Virus record (IMG/VR): IMGVR_UViG_3300021181_000003
Location: 1 to 36,088 of that record
Source of the DNA: a virus
DNA length: 36,088 nucleotides
Strand: one strand, 5' to 3'
Shown here: positions 23,524 to 30,304 of the stretch, in pieces
How positions within the stretch are numbered: position 1 is the first letter of the stretch
How the letters are laid out: each line of letters begins with the position of its first letter
The notes under the pieces: model-generated
What the model saw: only the letters and a program-made list of their open reading frames with translations
Databases searched by the model: none
What the model was told of the DNA's origin: nothing
Translations under genes and position numbers: made by a program

Positions 23524-24093
23524 TTAGAAACTACTCCTATTGGAATTATCGTGAACTTCTATCGAAGGTTCAGGTGATGAAGGATTCCTGCCCTTAGAAA
23601 AAAAGGAATTAAAACCCTTAGGCACAGACGTTATCTTACTTCTACAAAAAGAAGTTATTAATTCCCAAAGCTGATAGATTTTATTTCTTAAATCCTCATT
23701 TTCTGCCTTCAACTCAGCAACTTGCGCTTTTAATTGTCTCATTTCAGATCCGTGTTCATTATCTTTAATAAGAGAAGGCGCTGGCTGTTCAGTAGGTTTA
23801 GCGAGATATGATTCAGTATCCTTTATAAGCGCATCCATTCTTTTATTAAACTCCCTTTGAGTTTCCTCACGATATCTTTGAGTTTCCTCCTGATATCTTT
23901 CAGCTTCCTCATGATATCTTTGAGCTTTCTCATGATTTTTTCTTATTTGTTCTTCGAGGTCCGAGAACATTTTAAGATATTTCTCATGTTGCCTTTCTTC
24001 TCGAAGTTGTACAAGCCGTACATATTGATCATATGTCATTACGGGTTTAGGTGGTTCGATATCATTTTCTTTAGAATCATTCTCTATAGGCAT
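23524..24093 (-). CDS. Coiled-coil protein, operon partner of the U-box protein
   Basis: A 189-residue protein. Residues about 30-80 are a long charged coiled coil with a 7-residue repeat (RYHEEAERYQEETQRYREET). A second coiled coil (QLKAQVAELKAENEDLRNKI) lies near residue 120-140. The tail is Ser/Pro-rich with KGFNSFFSKGRNPSSPEPSI. It has no catalytic motif. The gene starts 15 bases after the U-box gene with a good AAAGGAAT site, so both are transcribed together. Both proteins have LK.EN.DL...-type coiled coils, which suggests that they pair with each other or share ancestry. A secreted or host-directed role is inference. Confidence 0.6.
   Translation of the reverse strand: MPIENDSKENDIEPPKPVMTYDQYVRLVQLREERQHEKYLKMFSDLEEQIRKNHEKAQRYHEEAERYQEETQRYREETQREFNKRMDALIKDTESYLAKPTEQPAPSLIKDNEHGSEMRQLKAQVAELKAENEDLRNKIYQLWELITSFCRSKITSVPKGFNSFFSKGRNPSSPEPSIEVHDNSNRSSF
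23865..23927. repeat. Three tandem 21-bp repeats inside the coiled-coil gene
   Basis: Units begin at 23865, 23886 and 23907 and share CCTCnnGATATCTTTnAGnTT, with more degenerate flanking units. They encode the R-Y-x-E-E heptads of the coiled coil. A change in unit number would change the coiled coil by one turn pair and keep frame. Confidence 0.75.
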
Positions 24094-24108
24094 TTTTAAT
24101 TCCTTTAA

Positions 24109-24927
24109 TTAACTTGTAAAACCTTTTTCCATATTGATTTTATCTCTTAACTCAGTAGCTACTTGAGTTGTTTCACTTACACTACCGAACCATGAAAACC
24201 ATCCGCCGCAAAGTCTAGGTTTTCTTACTTCAGGCCTTAAGAATAGTTCAACATCATTCACTGACTCTCTTAATCTTTCATCGTCTGTAGAAGATTTTAC
24301 GCTTTTTGCATAAGCTTCCAATACGGCATGTCTTTCATACGTTGAGCCTTTTTTAAGTTTATCTTCAACAGCACCACCTAGTTTTGCATAAGCAGGATTG
24401 ACATAACCGGCTTTTAATCGCGTATTTTCTTCAGTTACAGTTCGTAATTTAGCTTTCAAATCAGAGTTTTCTTCTTTTAACGATTGAATAACATTTTCAT
24501 ATTTTGCAAATCTTGCAGCATTTTCTTGCCTTTCCTGGGCTGCCTTCTCTCTCTCCTTTTCGGCTTTAGCGTCACTTTCTTGTCTAGCCTGTTCTGCTTC
24601 AGCTTTATTTCGTTCAATAGTCTCCTGCATCTTAGCAAGGATGCCCATAAAATGTGCGTCACGCTGAGTTTTTGCGTCTGTTGCTAGAGGTTTAACGAAA
24701 CGCCCAGGAACTAACATTTGAACAGTTAATGGAGTGTAAAAGACTGGATCCGTTCCTTTCTGCTCAATCCATTCTTCAATATCAACTCGATCATATATAT
24801 GACCAGCACCGGGGGTTAGTACGGGTTCTGCCATGTCTTCAACTCTTTTAAGTGCTATCGGATCTTCATAAACAGCCTCATCAGCGTCTACTGCCGCAGC
24901 CCTATTAGGTTCTAATTTTGCTTCCAT
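24109..24927 (-). CDS. U-box (E3 ubiquitin ligase-like) protein with coiled coil
   Basis: A 272-residue protein with a clear U-box at residues 21-83: DPIALKRVEDMAEPVLTPGA, then HIYDRVDIEEWIEQ, DPVFYTPLT and LVPGRFV. These match the family order DPI ... M.DPV....G..YDR..I..W ... P....L....L.PN..L. The Ile of DPI, the YDR, the Trp and the two Pro positions used for E2 contact are all kept. U-boxes are RING-like folds without zinc and recruit ubiquitin-charged E2 enzymes, a eukaryotic system. Residues 95-165 are a coiled coil; the rest is unassigned and contains CGGWFSWFG. Bacterial U-box proteins known to me (such as LubX of Legionella) are injected effectors. The gene has its own promoter at 24962-24990. 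Being phage-encoded is most unusual. Confidence 0.85.
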   Translation of the reverse strand: MEAKLEPNRAAAVDADEAVYEDPIALKRVEDMAEPVLTPGAGHIYDRVDIEEWIEQKGTDPVFYTPLTVQMLVPGRFVKPLATDAKTQRDAHFMGILAKMQETIERNKAEAEQARQESDAKAEKEREKAAQERQENAARFAKYENVIQSLKEENSDLKAKLRTVTEENTRLKAGYVNPAYAKLGGAVEDKLKKGSTYERHAVLEAYAKSVKSSTDDERLRESVNDVELFLRPEVRKPRLCGGWFSWFGSVSETTQVATELRDKINMEKGFTS

Positions 24928-24961
24928 TTTATATTTGCCTCATTGTGTTAAAACGGAAGGC

Positions 24962-24990
24962 AGAATATCAAAAATAATCACGTTTTTCAA
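24962..24990 (-). promoter_or_regulatory. Sigma70-type promoter of the U-box operon
   Basis: On the reverse strand TTGAAA (24985-24990) and TATTCT (24962-24967) are 17 bases apart. The expected start lies about 28 bases before the U-box ATG. An inverted pair AATCAC/GTGATT (24977-25000 region) overlaps the -35 box and could be an operator. Confidence 0.65.
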
Positions 24991-25198
24991 TCAATGTGAT
25001 TAAAAAATCATTATCGTGTTGATTTTAAATTATTTTTATCAAGTAAAATTAGCAATACATCTGAGGTAGATCTAAAACCAGCATTTGGGAAGTAAGTCCA
25101 AACATCTAAAAATCCAATGTTGTTGACATATTCTGTGTGTTGGAAATGATAAGAGATGTAATCGGCACATTTTTTTTGTGCGTATTTTTAAACCACAA
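24991..25198. other. AT-rich untranslated region between the U-box and recombination operons
   Basis: No gene is seen. GCACA and TGTGC (25165-25181) form a hairpin with a T-rich loop and a following T-run on the forward strand. A forward TTGACA lies at 25123-25128 with only a weak -10 (AATGAT, 16-base spacing), so a very short forward transcript is possible but unproven. The recombination operon may terminate or read through here. Confidence 0.4.
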
Positions 25199-25396
25199 TT
25201 ATAACATTCGTATTTGCTCATTTGTTGTATCCGTCCTTGAGATATGTTTAAAAAGTAAATCTGAGATTGTTTTATGTGAATGTTCTAAGCGATCCAGTCT
25301 ATAGAGTAAATCTATATAACGCTCGTTTAAACAGAAGAAAATATAAATTACAAGAAAAAATAATGCGATAGTAGCTATCCCTAACAATAAATGCAT
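25199..25396 (-). CDS. Small membrane protein with coiled coil
   Basis: A 65-residue protein with an N-terminal membrane helix (LLGIATIALFFLVIYIFFCL), then a charged helical tail (YIDLLYRLDRLEHSHKTISD). ATG follows GAGGTAAG. It is the last gene of the exo-bet-ssb operon, 20 bases after ssb. It could be a superinfection-exclusion or lysis-associated protein; nothing in the sequence decides this. Confidence 0.6.
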   Translation of the reverse strand: MHLLLGIATIALFFLVIYIFFCLNERYIDLLYRLDRLEHSHKTISDLLFKHISRTDTTNEQIRML

Positions 25397-25416
25397 AGTC
25401 TTACCTCAGGTGATTT

Positions 25417-25818
25417 TTAAAACGGTATCATATCATCTTCAAAGTCATCTTTTTGAAGTTCTTTTTTCTTATGATCAGATTCTGCAGTTTTCTTTTTTCC
25501 GCTAGGGATAAATTTAATTTCAGTGCCTGTTATGGAATATGCCCATTGTCCTTGTTTTTCACCTTGGGTTATTTGTTTATTATTTATTTCGCCCTCTATA
25601 TAAACTAATTCTCCTACATGCGCATATTTTATAACTATTTCCGCTACTTTGTTAAAAAAGTTTACATTATGCCAAACGGTAATTTCTTGTGGGTCGCCTT
25701 TAGAATCCTTGTATTTTCTTGATGTGGCAACGTATAAGGTTGCCATCATGCTACCATTTTTTAATTCTTTGTGATCTTTTTTCCCGATACGTGCTAAAAG
25801 GGTAGCTTTATTAATCAT
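25417..25818 (-). CDS. ssb: Single-stranded DNA-binding protein
   Basis: A 133-residue OB-fold SSB. The N-terminus INKATLLARIGKKDHKELKN and the core TVWHNVNFFNKVAEIVIKYA are typical of SSB (usual pattern W..v.fF.k.AE...ky..KG). GELVYIEGEI follows, and the tail ends DDMIPF, the conserved acidic peptide that binds partner proteins. The ATG at 25818 shares bases with the Bet stop (TGATG), so the two are coupled. It acts with the exonuclease and annealase in recombination and in replication. Confidence 0.92.
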   Translation of the reverse strand: MINKATLLARIGKKDHKELKNGSMMATLYVATSRKYKDSKGDPQEITVWHNVNFFNKVAEIVIKYAHVGELVYIEGEINNKQITQGEKQGQWAYSITGTEIKFIPSGKKKTAESDHKKKELQKDDFEDDMIPF

Positions 25819-26690
25819 CAAATTTTCTCCAACTGAAATATAAAATTCCTAGCGTTTGCATCGGATAATTCTTCTAAATTTGAAATCCCATAAAGTTCAA
25901 AGGCTTTATATAGTCTATCCTGAGTCAATTGCTTTTCATTTATCAATGATGAGATTATATCTATCTGTTCATCGCTAGCTGGAATATCTGGATTTCCTGG
26001 TTCAAATGATTTTGACTCTACTACTTCTCCGGTTTCCATGTCTACTACATTTTCATTTAGTAGATTATTAAGCTTGTCTGTCTGTGTTTCCCCAATGATA
26101 CGTAAGTTGCGTTTCTCCTCCTGTGGCATTTCAGCGTCTGAATAAGTACCTCCAAGCAGGTCTTGAAAACATGCTCGTAAGCACTGGCTTTCAGCAACTT
26201 TCTTTATCATGGTTGCAGGCTTGCCTGTGCTGTTATTCCAAAGGCTTTTGCCTGTAGAGTATTCTCTTAACTCTGCGAATACATATATGGGCCGCGATGA
26301 TTTATGGCGTTTAGCAACGCAATAGGCACCCACTAATGAACCTCTATTGGTGAGCGTATAGGAATGCCTTACTTCACCATTATGAACCTCAAATACATCA
26401 TTTTCATATACCGCATCGCATTGGTGATAATCATACTCACTATGCGCTTGAGCGGCCTTCCTGTAGCCGTCACGTCCTATGAATACCTGTGCTGGTGCGC
26501 TGTCCTGATATTTAACGCACCAAATTTCTCGGGTAAATGGATTTAGATTTGCAGCTTTACCAAGTCCTACGAAAAACTGGAATTCCATTTCTGTGAGTTT
26601 GGGTGCAAACAGTTTCCGAATCTCATTAAGCTTTGATGCGTCTTCCCACATAGTCATGCTGTTATTTAATTGCGCTAATGCTGTACTCAT
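25818..26690 (-). CDS. bet: Phage recombinase Bet (RecT/Red-beta family annealase)
   Basis: A 290-residue single-strand annealing protein. Family patterns are clear: LTEMEFQFFVGLGKAANLNP, FTREIWCVKY, QVFIGRDGYRKAAQAHSEYD, a KRHK..RPIYVFAELREYS stretch and MIKKVAESQCLRACFQ. It lies directly between the exonuclease (1-base gap) and ssb, the standard Red order. It anneals the 3' tails made by the exonuclease. The C-terminal 90 residues are less conserved and carry an acidic linker. Confidence 0.93.
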   Translation of the reverse strand: MSTALAQLNNSMTMWEDASKLNEIRKLFAPKLTEMEFQFFVGLGKAANLNPFTREIWCVKYQDSAPAQVFIGRDGYRKAAQAHSEYDYHQCDAVYENDVFEVHNGEVRHSYTLTNRGSLVGAYCVAKRHKSSRPIYVFAELREYSTGKSLWNNSTGKPATMIKKVAESQCLRACFQDLLGGTYSDAEMPQEEKRNLRIIGETQTDKLNNLLNENVVDMETGEVVESKSFEPGNPDIPASDEQIDIISSLINEKQLTQDRLYKAFELYGISNLEELSDANARNFIFQLEKI

Positions 26691-26691
26691 A

Positions 26692-27531
26692 TTAATTTAC
26701 CCCTTTAATCAAAAATGCTCTAGAGCCACGCTTGTTAGCTTTCCAGCTCACGATAGGCGTTCCTTCTGCATTTACTAAACATTCTGCATCTTTCATAAAT
26801 TGCATAATATTAAATTTATATTTTTCTTCTATCTCACTGAGTTTTTTAATTTCTAGTTTTGTATTGGTAAGCGTGATTAATTGTTCTTCGACCTCAGGCT
26901 TGATAGTCACGGTCTTTTCTGGATCGTGCTTAGGGTACATGAGTTTTAAATCAACTTGATTAATTGGTTTAGGCGGCGTTCTAGTCTGCACACAATTCCA
27001 AAATTCCTTGGCTGCATCTATAAGCTTTGATTCAAGTTCATAATTGCGTGTATATTTGAATTCACGATAATCATTACCACCAATTAAGACTGCAATATAT
27101 GCGTAGTCAGCATTGAGCACGGCGCAATAATGAGCAACTTGAACCAGATATGGCATGGGTATGGTGTCAGAGCCATCTTCACCCCATTGGTGAGCCATGA
27201 ACCCTGCGGAACATTTAACCTCAAGAATAGCATTCCAAGCAGGAATAAACCCGTCAACATTACCACGTAGATAATCATGGAAAGGATGAACTCCTGTATC
27301 AGGAGTTTCAACCACAACATTATTTCTTTTTTGAAATTCTTCACGGATAACATTTTCAAGTTGATGGCCCCAATATTGATAAGGCGTCATTTCTGGTTCT
27401 TCTTGTATTTGGCCAGTTTTCTCTAAATACAATTGATAAGGCGTTTTATAGCTAGAAAGCCCAAGAATGATAGGCATATCAGAACCACCAATACCTTTCA
27501 TACGTTCAATACGTTGTTGCTCTGTAATCAT
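26692..27531 (-). CDS. exo: YqaJ/lambda-exonuclease family 5'-3' exonuclease
   Basis: A 279-residue PD-(D/E)XK exonuclease. GIGGSDMPIILGLS (residues 13-26) and GHQLE (55-59) are the family's N-terminal motifs. The metal site is visible as GNVDG (D93) and ILEVKCS (E104, K106), followed by PMPYLVQVAHYCAVL with the conserved Gln. It digests one strand of dsDNA ends to give 3' tails for Bet. It is first in the operon; ATG follows TTGGAGAAG. Its leader carries a perfect palindrome (27568-27584). Confidence 0.93.
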   Translation of the reverse strand: MITEQQRIERMKGIGGSDMPIILGLSSYKTPYQLYLEKTGQIQEEPEMTPYQYWGHQLENVIREEFQKRNNVVVETPDTGVHPFHDYLRGNVDGFIPAWNAILEVKCSAGFMAHQWGEDGSDTIPMPYLVQVAHYCAVLNADYAYIAVLIGGNDYREFKYTRNYELESKLIDAAKEFWNCVQTRTPPKPINQVDLKLMYPKHDPEKTVTIKPEVEEQLITLTNTKLEIKKLSEIEEKYKFNIMQFMKDAECLVNAEGTPIVSWKANKRGSRAFLIKGVN

Positions 27532-27567
27532 ATTTGCTTCTCCAAAAATTCATATCTGCTTAAAAAA

Positions 27568-27584
27568 TGTAAATTCCATTTACA
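27568..27584. promoter_or_regulatory. Putative operator, perfect 7-bp inverted repeat
   Basis: TGTAAATtccATTTACA lies in the exo leader, about 37 bases before the exo ATG and about 30 bases outside the forward -35 box. Size and symmetry fit a dimeric HTH repressor site. The Cro-like protein encoded at 27680 is the obvious candidate to bind it. Confidence 0.6.
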
Positions 27585-27613
27585 CATAATTTCATCCTTA
27601 TAAGCTGTTACGC

Positions 27614-27642
27614 TTGACTGATTATTACAGTTAATTTATACT
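27614..27642 (+). promoter_or_regulatory. Forward early promoter (cro and replication genes)
   Basis: TTGACT (27614-27619) and TATACT (27637-27642) are separated by exactly 17 bases. Transcription would start near 27650, about 30 bases before the Cro-like gene. It overlaps a reverse promoter on the same stretch. Confidence 0.8.
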
Positions 27643-27649
27643 TTGTCAA
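27621..27649 (-). promoter_or_regulatory. Reverse early promoter (exo-bet-ssb operon)
   Basis: On the reverse strand TTGACA (27644-27649) and AATAAT (27621-27626) are 17 bases apart. The two promoters lie face to face on the same 36 bases, so polymerase can occupy only one at a time. Confidence 0.75.
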
Positions 27650-27679
27650 TAATTCGTTATTTTATTTTAAGAGGTAACC

Positions 27680-27859
27680 ATGAAATTTAGTGAAGTTATG
27701 ATTTATTTTGATTATAAAATGGTTAATATAGCAAGGGCTCTTAATATGAAACCCCAAAGTGTCACCCCATGGCATAAGAAGAATAAAATCCCCTATCCGA
27801 GGCAGTGTGAGATTGAGATATTAACCAAAGGCGAATTGAAGGCAGACAAGGATGATTAA
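27680..27859 (+). CDS. Cro-like small HTH regulator
   Basis: A 59-residue protein with the layout of P22 Cro: a helix-turn-helix MVNIARALNMKPQSVTPWHK followed by KIPYPRQCEIEILTKGELKA, which matches the P22 Cro pattern IP....RLEI.T.GALK. The ATG follows GAGGTAACC. It is the first gene of the forward early transcript and probably represses the overlapping promoters just upstream. No CI-type repressor gene is found on the opposite side, where exo takes its place. Confidence 0.75.
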   Translation: MKFSEVMIYFDYKMVNIARALNMKPQSVTPWHKKNKIPYPRQCEIEILTKGELKADKDD

Positions 27860-28038
27860 TGGGTAATTACTTCAAAAGGATTCGTAATAATTTCATTATT
27901 TGGTTTTTCTCTGGTCACGGCTTTAGATATTTAGGCGCATTTATAGTTTACAATGTTCTTAGAAATTATTTTGGGTTAAATTTTTCTTTCTCAGAGTCGA
28001 TGCTAATAGGAATTGGCTTGGCTCTTATGACTAGATGA
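27859..28038 (+). CDS. Small membrane protein
   Basis: A 59-residue basic, aromatic-rich protein (MGNYFKRIRNNFIIWFFSGH) with two hydrophobic stretches, FIIWFF near residue 12 and SMLIGIGLALM at the C-terminus. It overlaps the Cro-like stop by one base (TAATG). Function is unknown; membrane location is likely. Confidence 0.5.
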   Translation: MGNYFKRIRNNFIIWFFSGHGFRYLGAFIVYNVLRNYFGLNFSFSESMLIGIGLALMTR

Positions 28039-28063
28039 TTTTTTAAGGCAAAAGGATTTGTAT

Positions 28064-28255
28064 ATGACGCTTAAGAAAAATTCAGGATTGATAATAAATC
28101 TAAATCACGAAAAACTCTCAAACATTATCCGCGGCCATCTCTGCATCTATTTCAACAAAACATTAAATGCTGATGATATTGACACCCTCACCAAGCATTT
28201 AATTGATTCTATTGATGATTTTATGAACACAGACAAAGACAATCTGATTTTATGA
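28064..28255 (+). CDS. Hypothetical early protein
   Basis: A 63-residue protein (MTLKKNSGLIINLNHEKLSN). The ATG at 28064 follows AAAGGA by 8 bases; an upstream in-frame TTG is less likely. The C-terminus runs into a 29-bp tandem duplication that repeats the last codons downstream of the stop. No domain is recognised. Confidence 0.5.
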   Translation: MTLKKNSGLIINLNHEKLSNIIRGHLCIYFNKTLNADDIDTLTKHLIDSIDDFMNTDKDNLIL

Positions 28256-28274
28256 ACACAGACGAAGACAATCT
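28217..28274. repeat. Tandem 29-bp duplication at the end of the 28064 gene
   Basis: GATTTTATGAACACAGAC plus 11 more bases occurs at 28217-28245 and again at 28246-28274 with one A-to-G difference. The second copy lies partly past the stop and would read MNTDEDNL if translated. It looks like a recent replication-slippage event. Confidence 0.85.
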
Positions 28275-28502
28275 ATTGTGTGATCTGGGCAAACCCTAAA
28301 ATAAGGGTTATTATATTTAGGAAGTTTTAGAGGCTTCCTGCCTCAAGACTTTTTAGTATTAGCGTTTGAATACGTATTCCTGCCAGGGGTTCTATTCAAA
28401 CTAATTAAACCACGCGAAAGACAAAAAGTTTTGGCTTCGAGCTTTAGTCTACGGCTACACATCCATTCGCGTTTGTGCCATAAACTAGGTGCATTATACA
28501 TC
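28256..28502 (+). other. Untranslated leader with hairpins before the O-like gene
   Basis: Three hairpins are visible. AACCCT/AGGGTT (28292-28309) followed by ATTATATTT resembles a terminator. GAGGC/GCCTC (about 28330-28344) is followed by AAGACTTTTT. TTTGAATA (28365-28372) pairs with TATTCAAA (28393-28400) around an inner CCTGCCAGG. The stretch probably attenuates or times transcription into the replication genes. No gene is seen. Confidence 0.5.
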
Positions 28503-29360
28503 ATGAACACAAATAATAAAAACAATAGTTCATCTCAAACAAAAAAAATTCATAATCCCAAAGCAAATCTTCCTGCAGTTTATATACCTTGTTGGCTAAT
28601 CCAAGTTCCTGTCAAACAATTATCACACGCTGCAAAAATAGTTTATGGCCGTTTAACACAGTGGTGTGATGAGTCAGGGACTTGTTTTCGTTCCACACCA
28701 CAATTGGCCGAAGAATTAGGTATGTGTGAAACCAGCGTTAAAAATGTTCTGAGAGAATTACGAGAGATAGATTTAATCGGAACTTTTCACCCTCAAGCCG
28801 GTGGGGTTAATCATTTCGAATTTTATGATCACCCTTTGATGCATGAGCCAATTAATAAAAACTTAGTGTATAAAAATGAGTCAAACGACCCTCCAGAAGA
28901 CCCCCGGCACGATCATGCCCGACCCCCGGCACGATCATGCCCGACCCCCAGGCACGATCATGCCCGCATAAATAAGAAAGAAATAAAAAGAAATATAAAT
29001 AATATAAGCACAAATGATTCAGAAGTTCAGGATGAAGAAAAAAACAAGACAGAAGTGTTCGGAATTCAAGCACTTATCAGGGATAATCCTCATGAAATAC
29101 CAAAACAACTTTTAAAGGATTGGGTGCATGTAAGAAAAATTAAACGTGCTGCAATAACCAATACAGCATGGCAACAATTAAATAAAAAATTACAGATAAT
29201 TCAAGAAACTAAAGGCGTAAGCCCCTTAGATGCTTTTACTAGGATGGTCACAAGCGCATGGTTATCTATTGACCCTGATTGGTTTGGTAAAAATAAAATA
29301 AATAATGACGACACAAGCTGGGGGAAAGATTTTTATGTAACTAACGAATTGGGGATTTAA
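28503..29360 (+). CDS. Replication initiator, lambda O-like, with winged helix
   Basis: A 285-residue protein. Residues about 22-110 form a winged-helix domain (LPAVYIPCWLIQVPVKQLSH, then STPQLAEELGMCETSVKNVL and LREIDLIG), as in O-type phage initiators (HTH_36). A repetitive His/Arg/Pro linker (DPRHDHARPPARS) is encoded by three 22-bp DNA repeats that look like origin iterons. The C-terminal part (ALIRDNPHEIPKQLLKDWVH) probably contacts the P-like loader. The ATG at 28503 is the first Met after the leader; an upstream in-frame start would read through the leader hairpins. It is followed without a gap by the P-like gene. Confidence 0.82.
   Translation: MNTNNKNNSSSQTKKIHNPKANLPAVYIPCWLIQVPVKQLSHAAKIVYGRLTQWCDESGTCFRSTPQLAEELGMCETSVKNVLRELREIDLIGTFHPQAGGVNHFEFYDHPLMHEPINKNLVYKNESNDPPEDPRHDHARPPARSCPTPRHDHARINKKEIKRNINNISTNDSEVQDEEKNKTEVFGIQALIRDNPHEIPKQLLKDWVHVRKIKRAAITNTAWQQLNKKLQIIQETKGVSPLDAFTRMVTSAWLSIDPDWFGKNKINNDDTSWGKDFYVTNELGI
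28899..28965. repeat. Putative replication origin: three iterons with GATC sites
   Basis: Units at 28899-28920, 28921-28942 and 28943-28965 share GGCACGATCATGCCC preceded by GACCCC; the third has one extra A. Each core is a near-palindrome (GGCA ... TGCC) centred on a Dam site GATC. The repeats are GC-rich in an AT-rich genome and are followed by a very A/T-rich stretch (28970-29020). Lambda-type origins have the same design inside gene O. Confidence 0.75.
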
Positions 29361-30080
29361 ATGGATAGGATGTCCGATATTGTAAGTAGCTCACAGTTTT
29401 TAGCTCAAAGAGATAGTAAAGAGATAGAAAGGGATCTAGATCCTATGAGCGTCTTGGTTGTAAATCGCTTATTTAATTTCTTTGAGGCTATTTGCCCTGG
29501 ATTTGAAAAACAATACGCAGGGAATGAAAAGAAACTTAAAACGCAAAAAATACACTTTACTCGTGCTTTCATGGATGAGTCGATTAATGACATTAAACAA
29601 ATTGAATTTGGGATAAAAAGATGTAGACGAGAAAGCCCAATAAATACGCCAACTATTGGCCAATTTTTAGATTGGTGTAAGCCAACAGTTGATGATTTAG
29701 GGCTATTATGTAAGGAAAAAGCGTTTGATCTTAGTTCACAATTTATGCGTGAAGGTAATATTCCTGATTTATCTGAAGATCAAAATTTATTGATGAAACA
29801 TGTTATTGGGGAGTGCGGTACATTTTTTCTAAAGACAAACTCTATTGACAAAGCACAACCTGTTTTCTATAGAAACTATGAAATTGCTATACGAGATTTT
29901 ATATCTGGCAAATTGAAAGCTATTCCTAAAGGACTGGAAGATAGAACATCAGACACGCAAGAAACAAAAAAGAAAAACGTTATTGCAAAAAAATTCGATC
30001 ACCTCAGCGGTTATGAACAATGTATGCCAGAGATAAGACGCATTTTAGGGATGAATCCAGATGGAACTGTTAACAAATAA
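29361..30080 (+). CDS. Replication protein P-like (helicase loader)
   Basis: A 239-residue protein, nearly the length of lambda P (233), encoded directly after the O-like gene (TAA then ATG). The motif NTPTIGQFLDWCKP matches the P-family pattern PT...F..WC.P, preceded by a basic helix (IEFGIKRCRRESP). P-type proteins bring the host DnaB helicase to the initiator at the origin. The N-terminal half has FNFFEAICPGFEKQY, also typical. Confidence is good on motif and context. Confidence 0.82.
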   Translation: MDRMSDIVSSSQFLAQRDSKEIERDLDPMSVLVVNRLFNFFEAICPGFEKQYAGNEKKLKTQKIHFTRAFMDESINDIKQIEFGIKRCRRESPINTPTIGQFLDWCKPTVDDLGLLCKEKAFDLSSQFMREGNIPDLSEDQNLLMKHVIGECGTFFLKTNSIDKAQPVFYRNYEIAIRDFISGKLKAIPKGLEDRTSDTQETKKKNVIAKKFDHLSGYEQCMPEIRRILGMNPDGTVNK

Positions 30081-30291
30081 TAATTGCCTAGAAATAATCA
30101 GGAGATTATCAAAAAAATACTGCATTAAACCAAACGCAATAACCGAGAAATTACTCTCGGAGGAGGACAAAGAAGATATGCGTAACGGTAATCTCTCCAT
30201 AGAAGCTCTGGAAGCTCATATAAAAGTTTGGGTAGCTAATGGGATGCCTAATTATAGAAATCCCAATAGCGATGGTTTATGGAGGTTTTAG
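30061..30291 (+). CDS. Hypothetical protein overlapping the P-like gene
   Basis: A 76-residue protein (MELLTNNNCLEIIRRLSKKY) that overlaps the P-like gene by 20 bases in another frame. A purine-rich TTTTAGGGA lies about 10 bases upstream. It is helical, with GMPNYRNPNSDGLWRF at the end. It is the last gene of the forward replication unit and converges on the reverse small-gene cluster. Function unknown. Confidence 0.55.
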   Translation: MELLTNNNCLEIIRRLSKKYCIKPNAITEKLLSEEDKEDMRNGNLSIEALEAHIKVWVANGMPNYRNPNSDGLWRF

Positions 30292-30304
30292 AGGGGTAAA
30301 ATTG

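Noticed and set aside
24484-24687. Forward frame opposite the U-box gene's coiled coil, and a similar one at 23857-24099
   Set aside because: Phe/Ser/Leu-rich complements of Glu/Lys-rich coiled-coil codons; typical antisense shadows.
25123-25190. A short forward transcript (TTGACA, weak -10, hairpin with T-run)
   Set aside because: The -10 match is poor and the transcript would be only about 30 bases; it is noted only as part of the intergenic description.
28343-28525. Reverse-strand 60-codon frame in the O-gene leader
   Set aside because: It overlaps several hairpins, has no ribosome site and runs into the start of the O-like gene.
28899-28965. The three 22-bp repeats as a CRISPR array
   Set aside because: The units are directly adjacent with no spacers and lie inside a replication initiator gene, so an iteron origin is the better reading.
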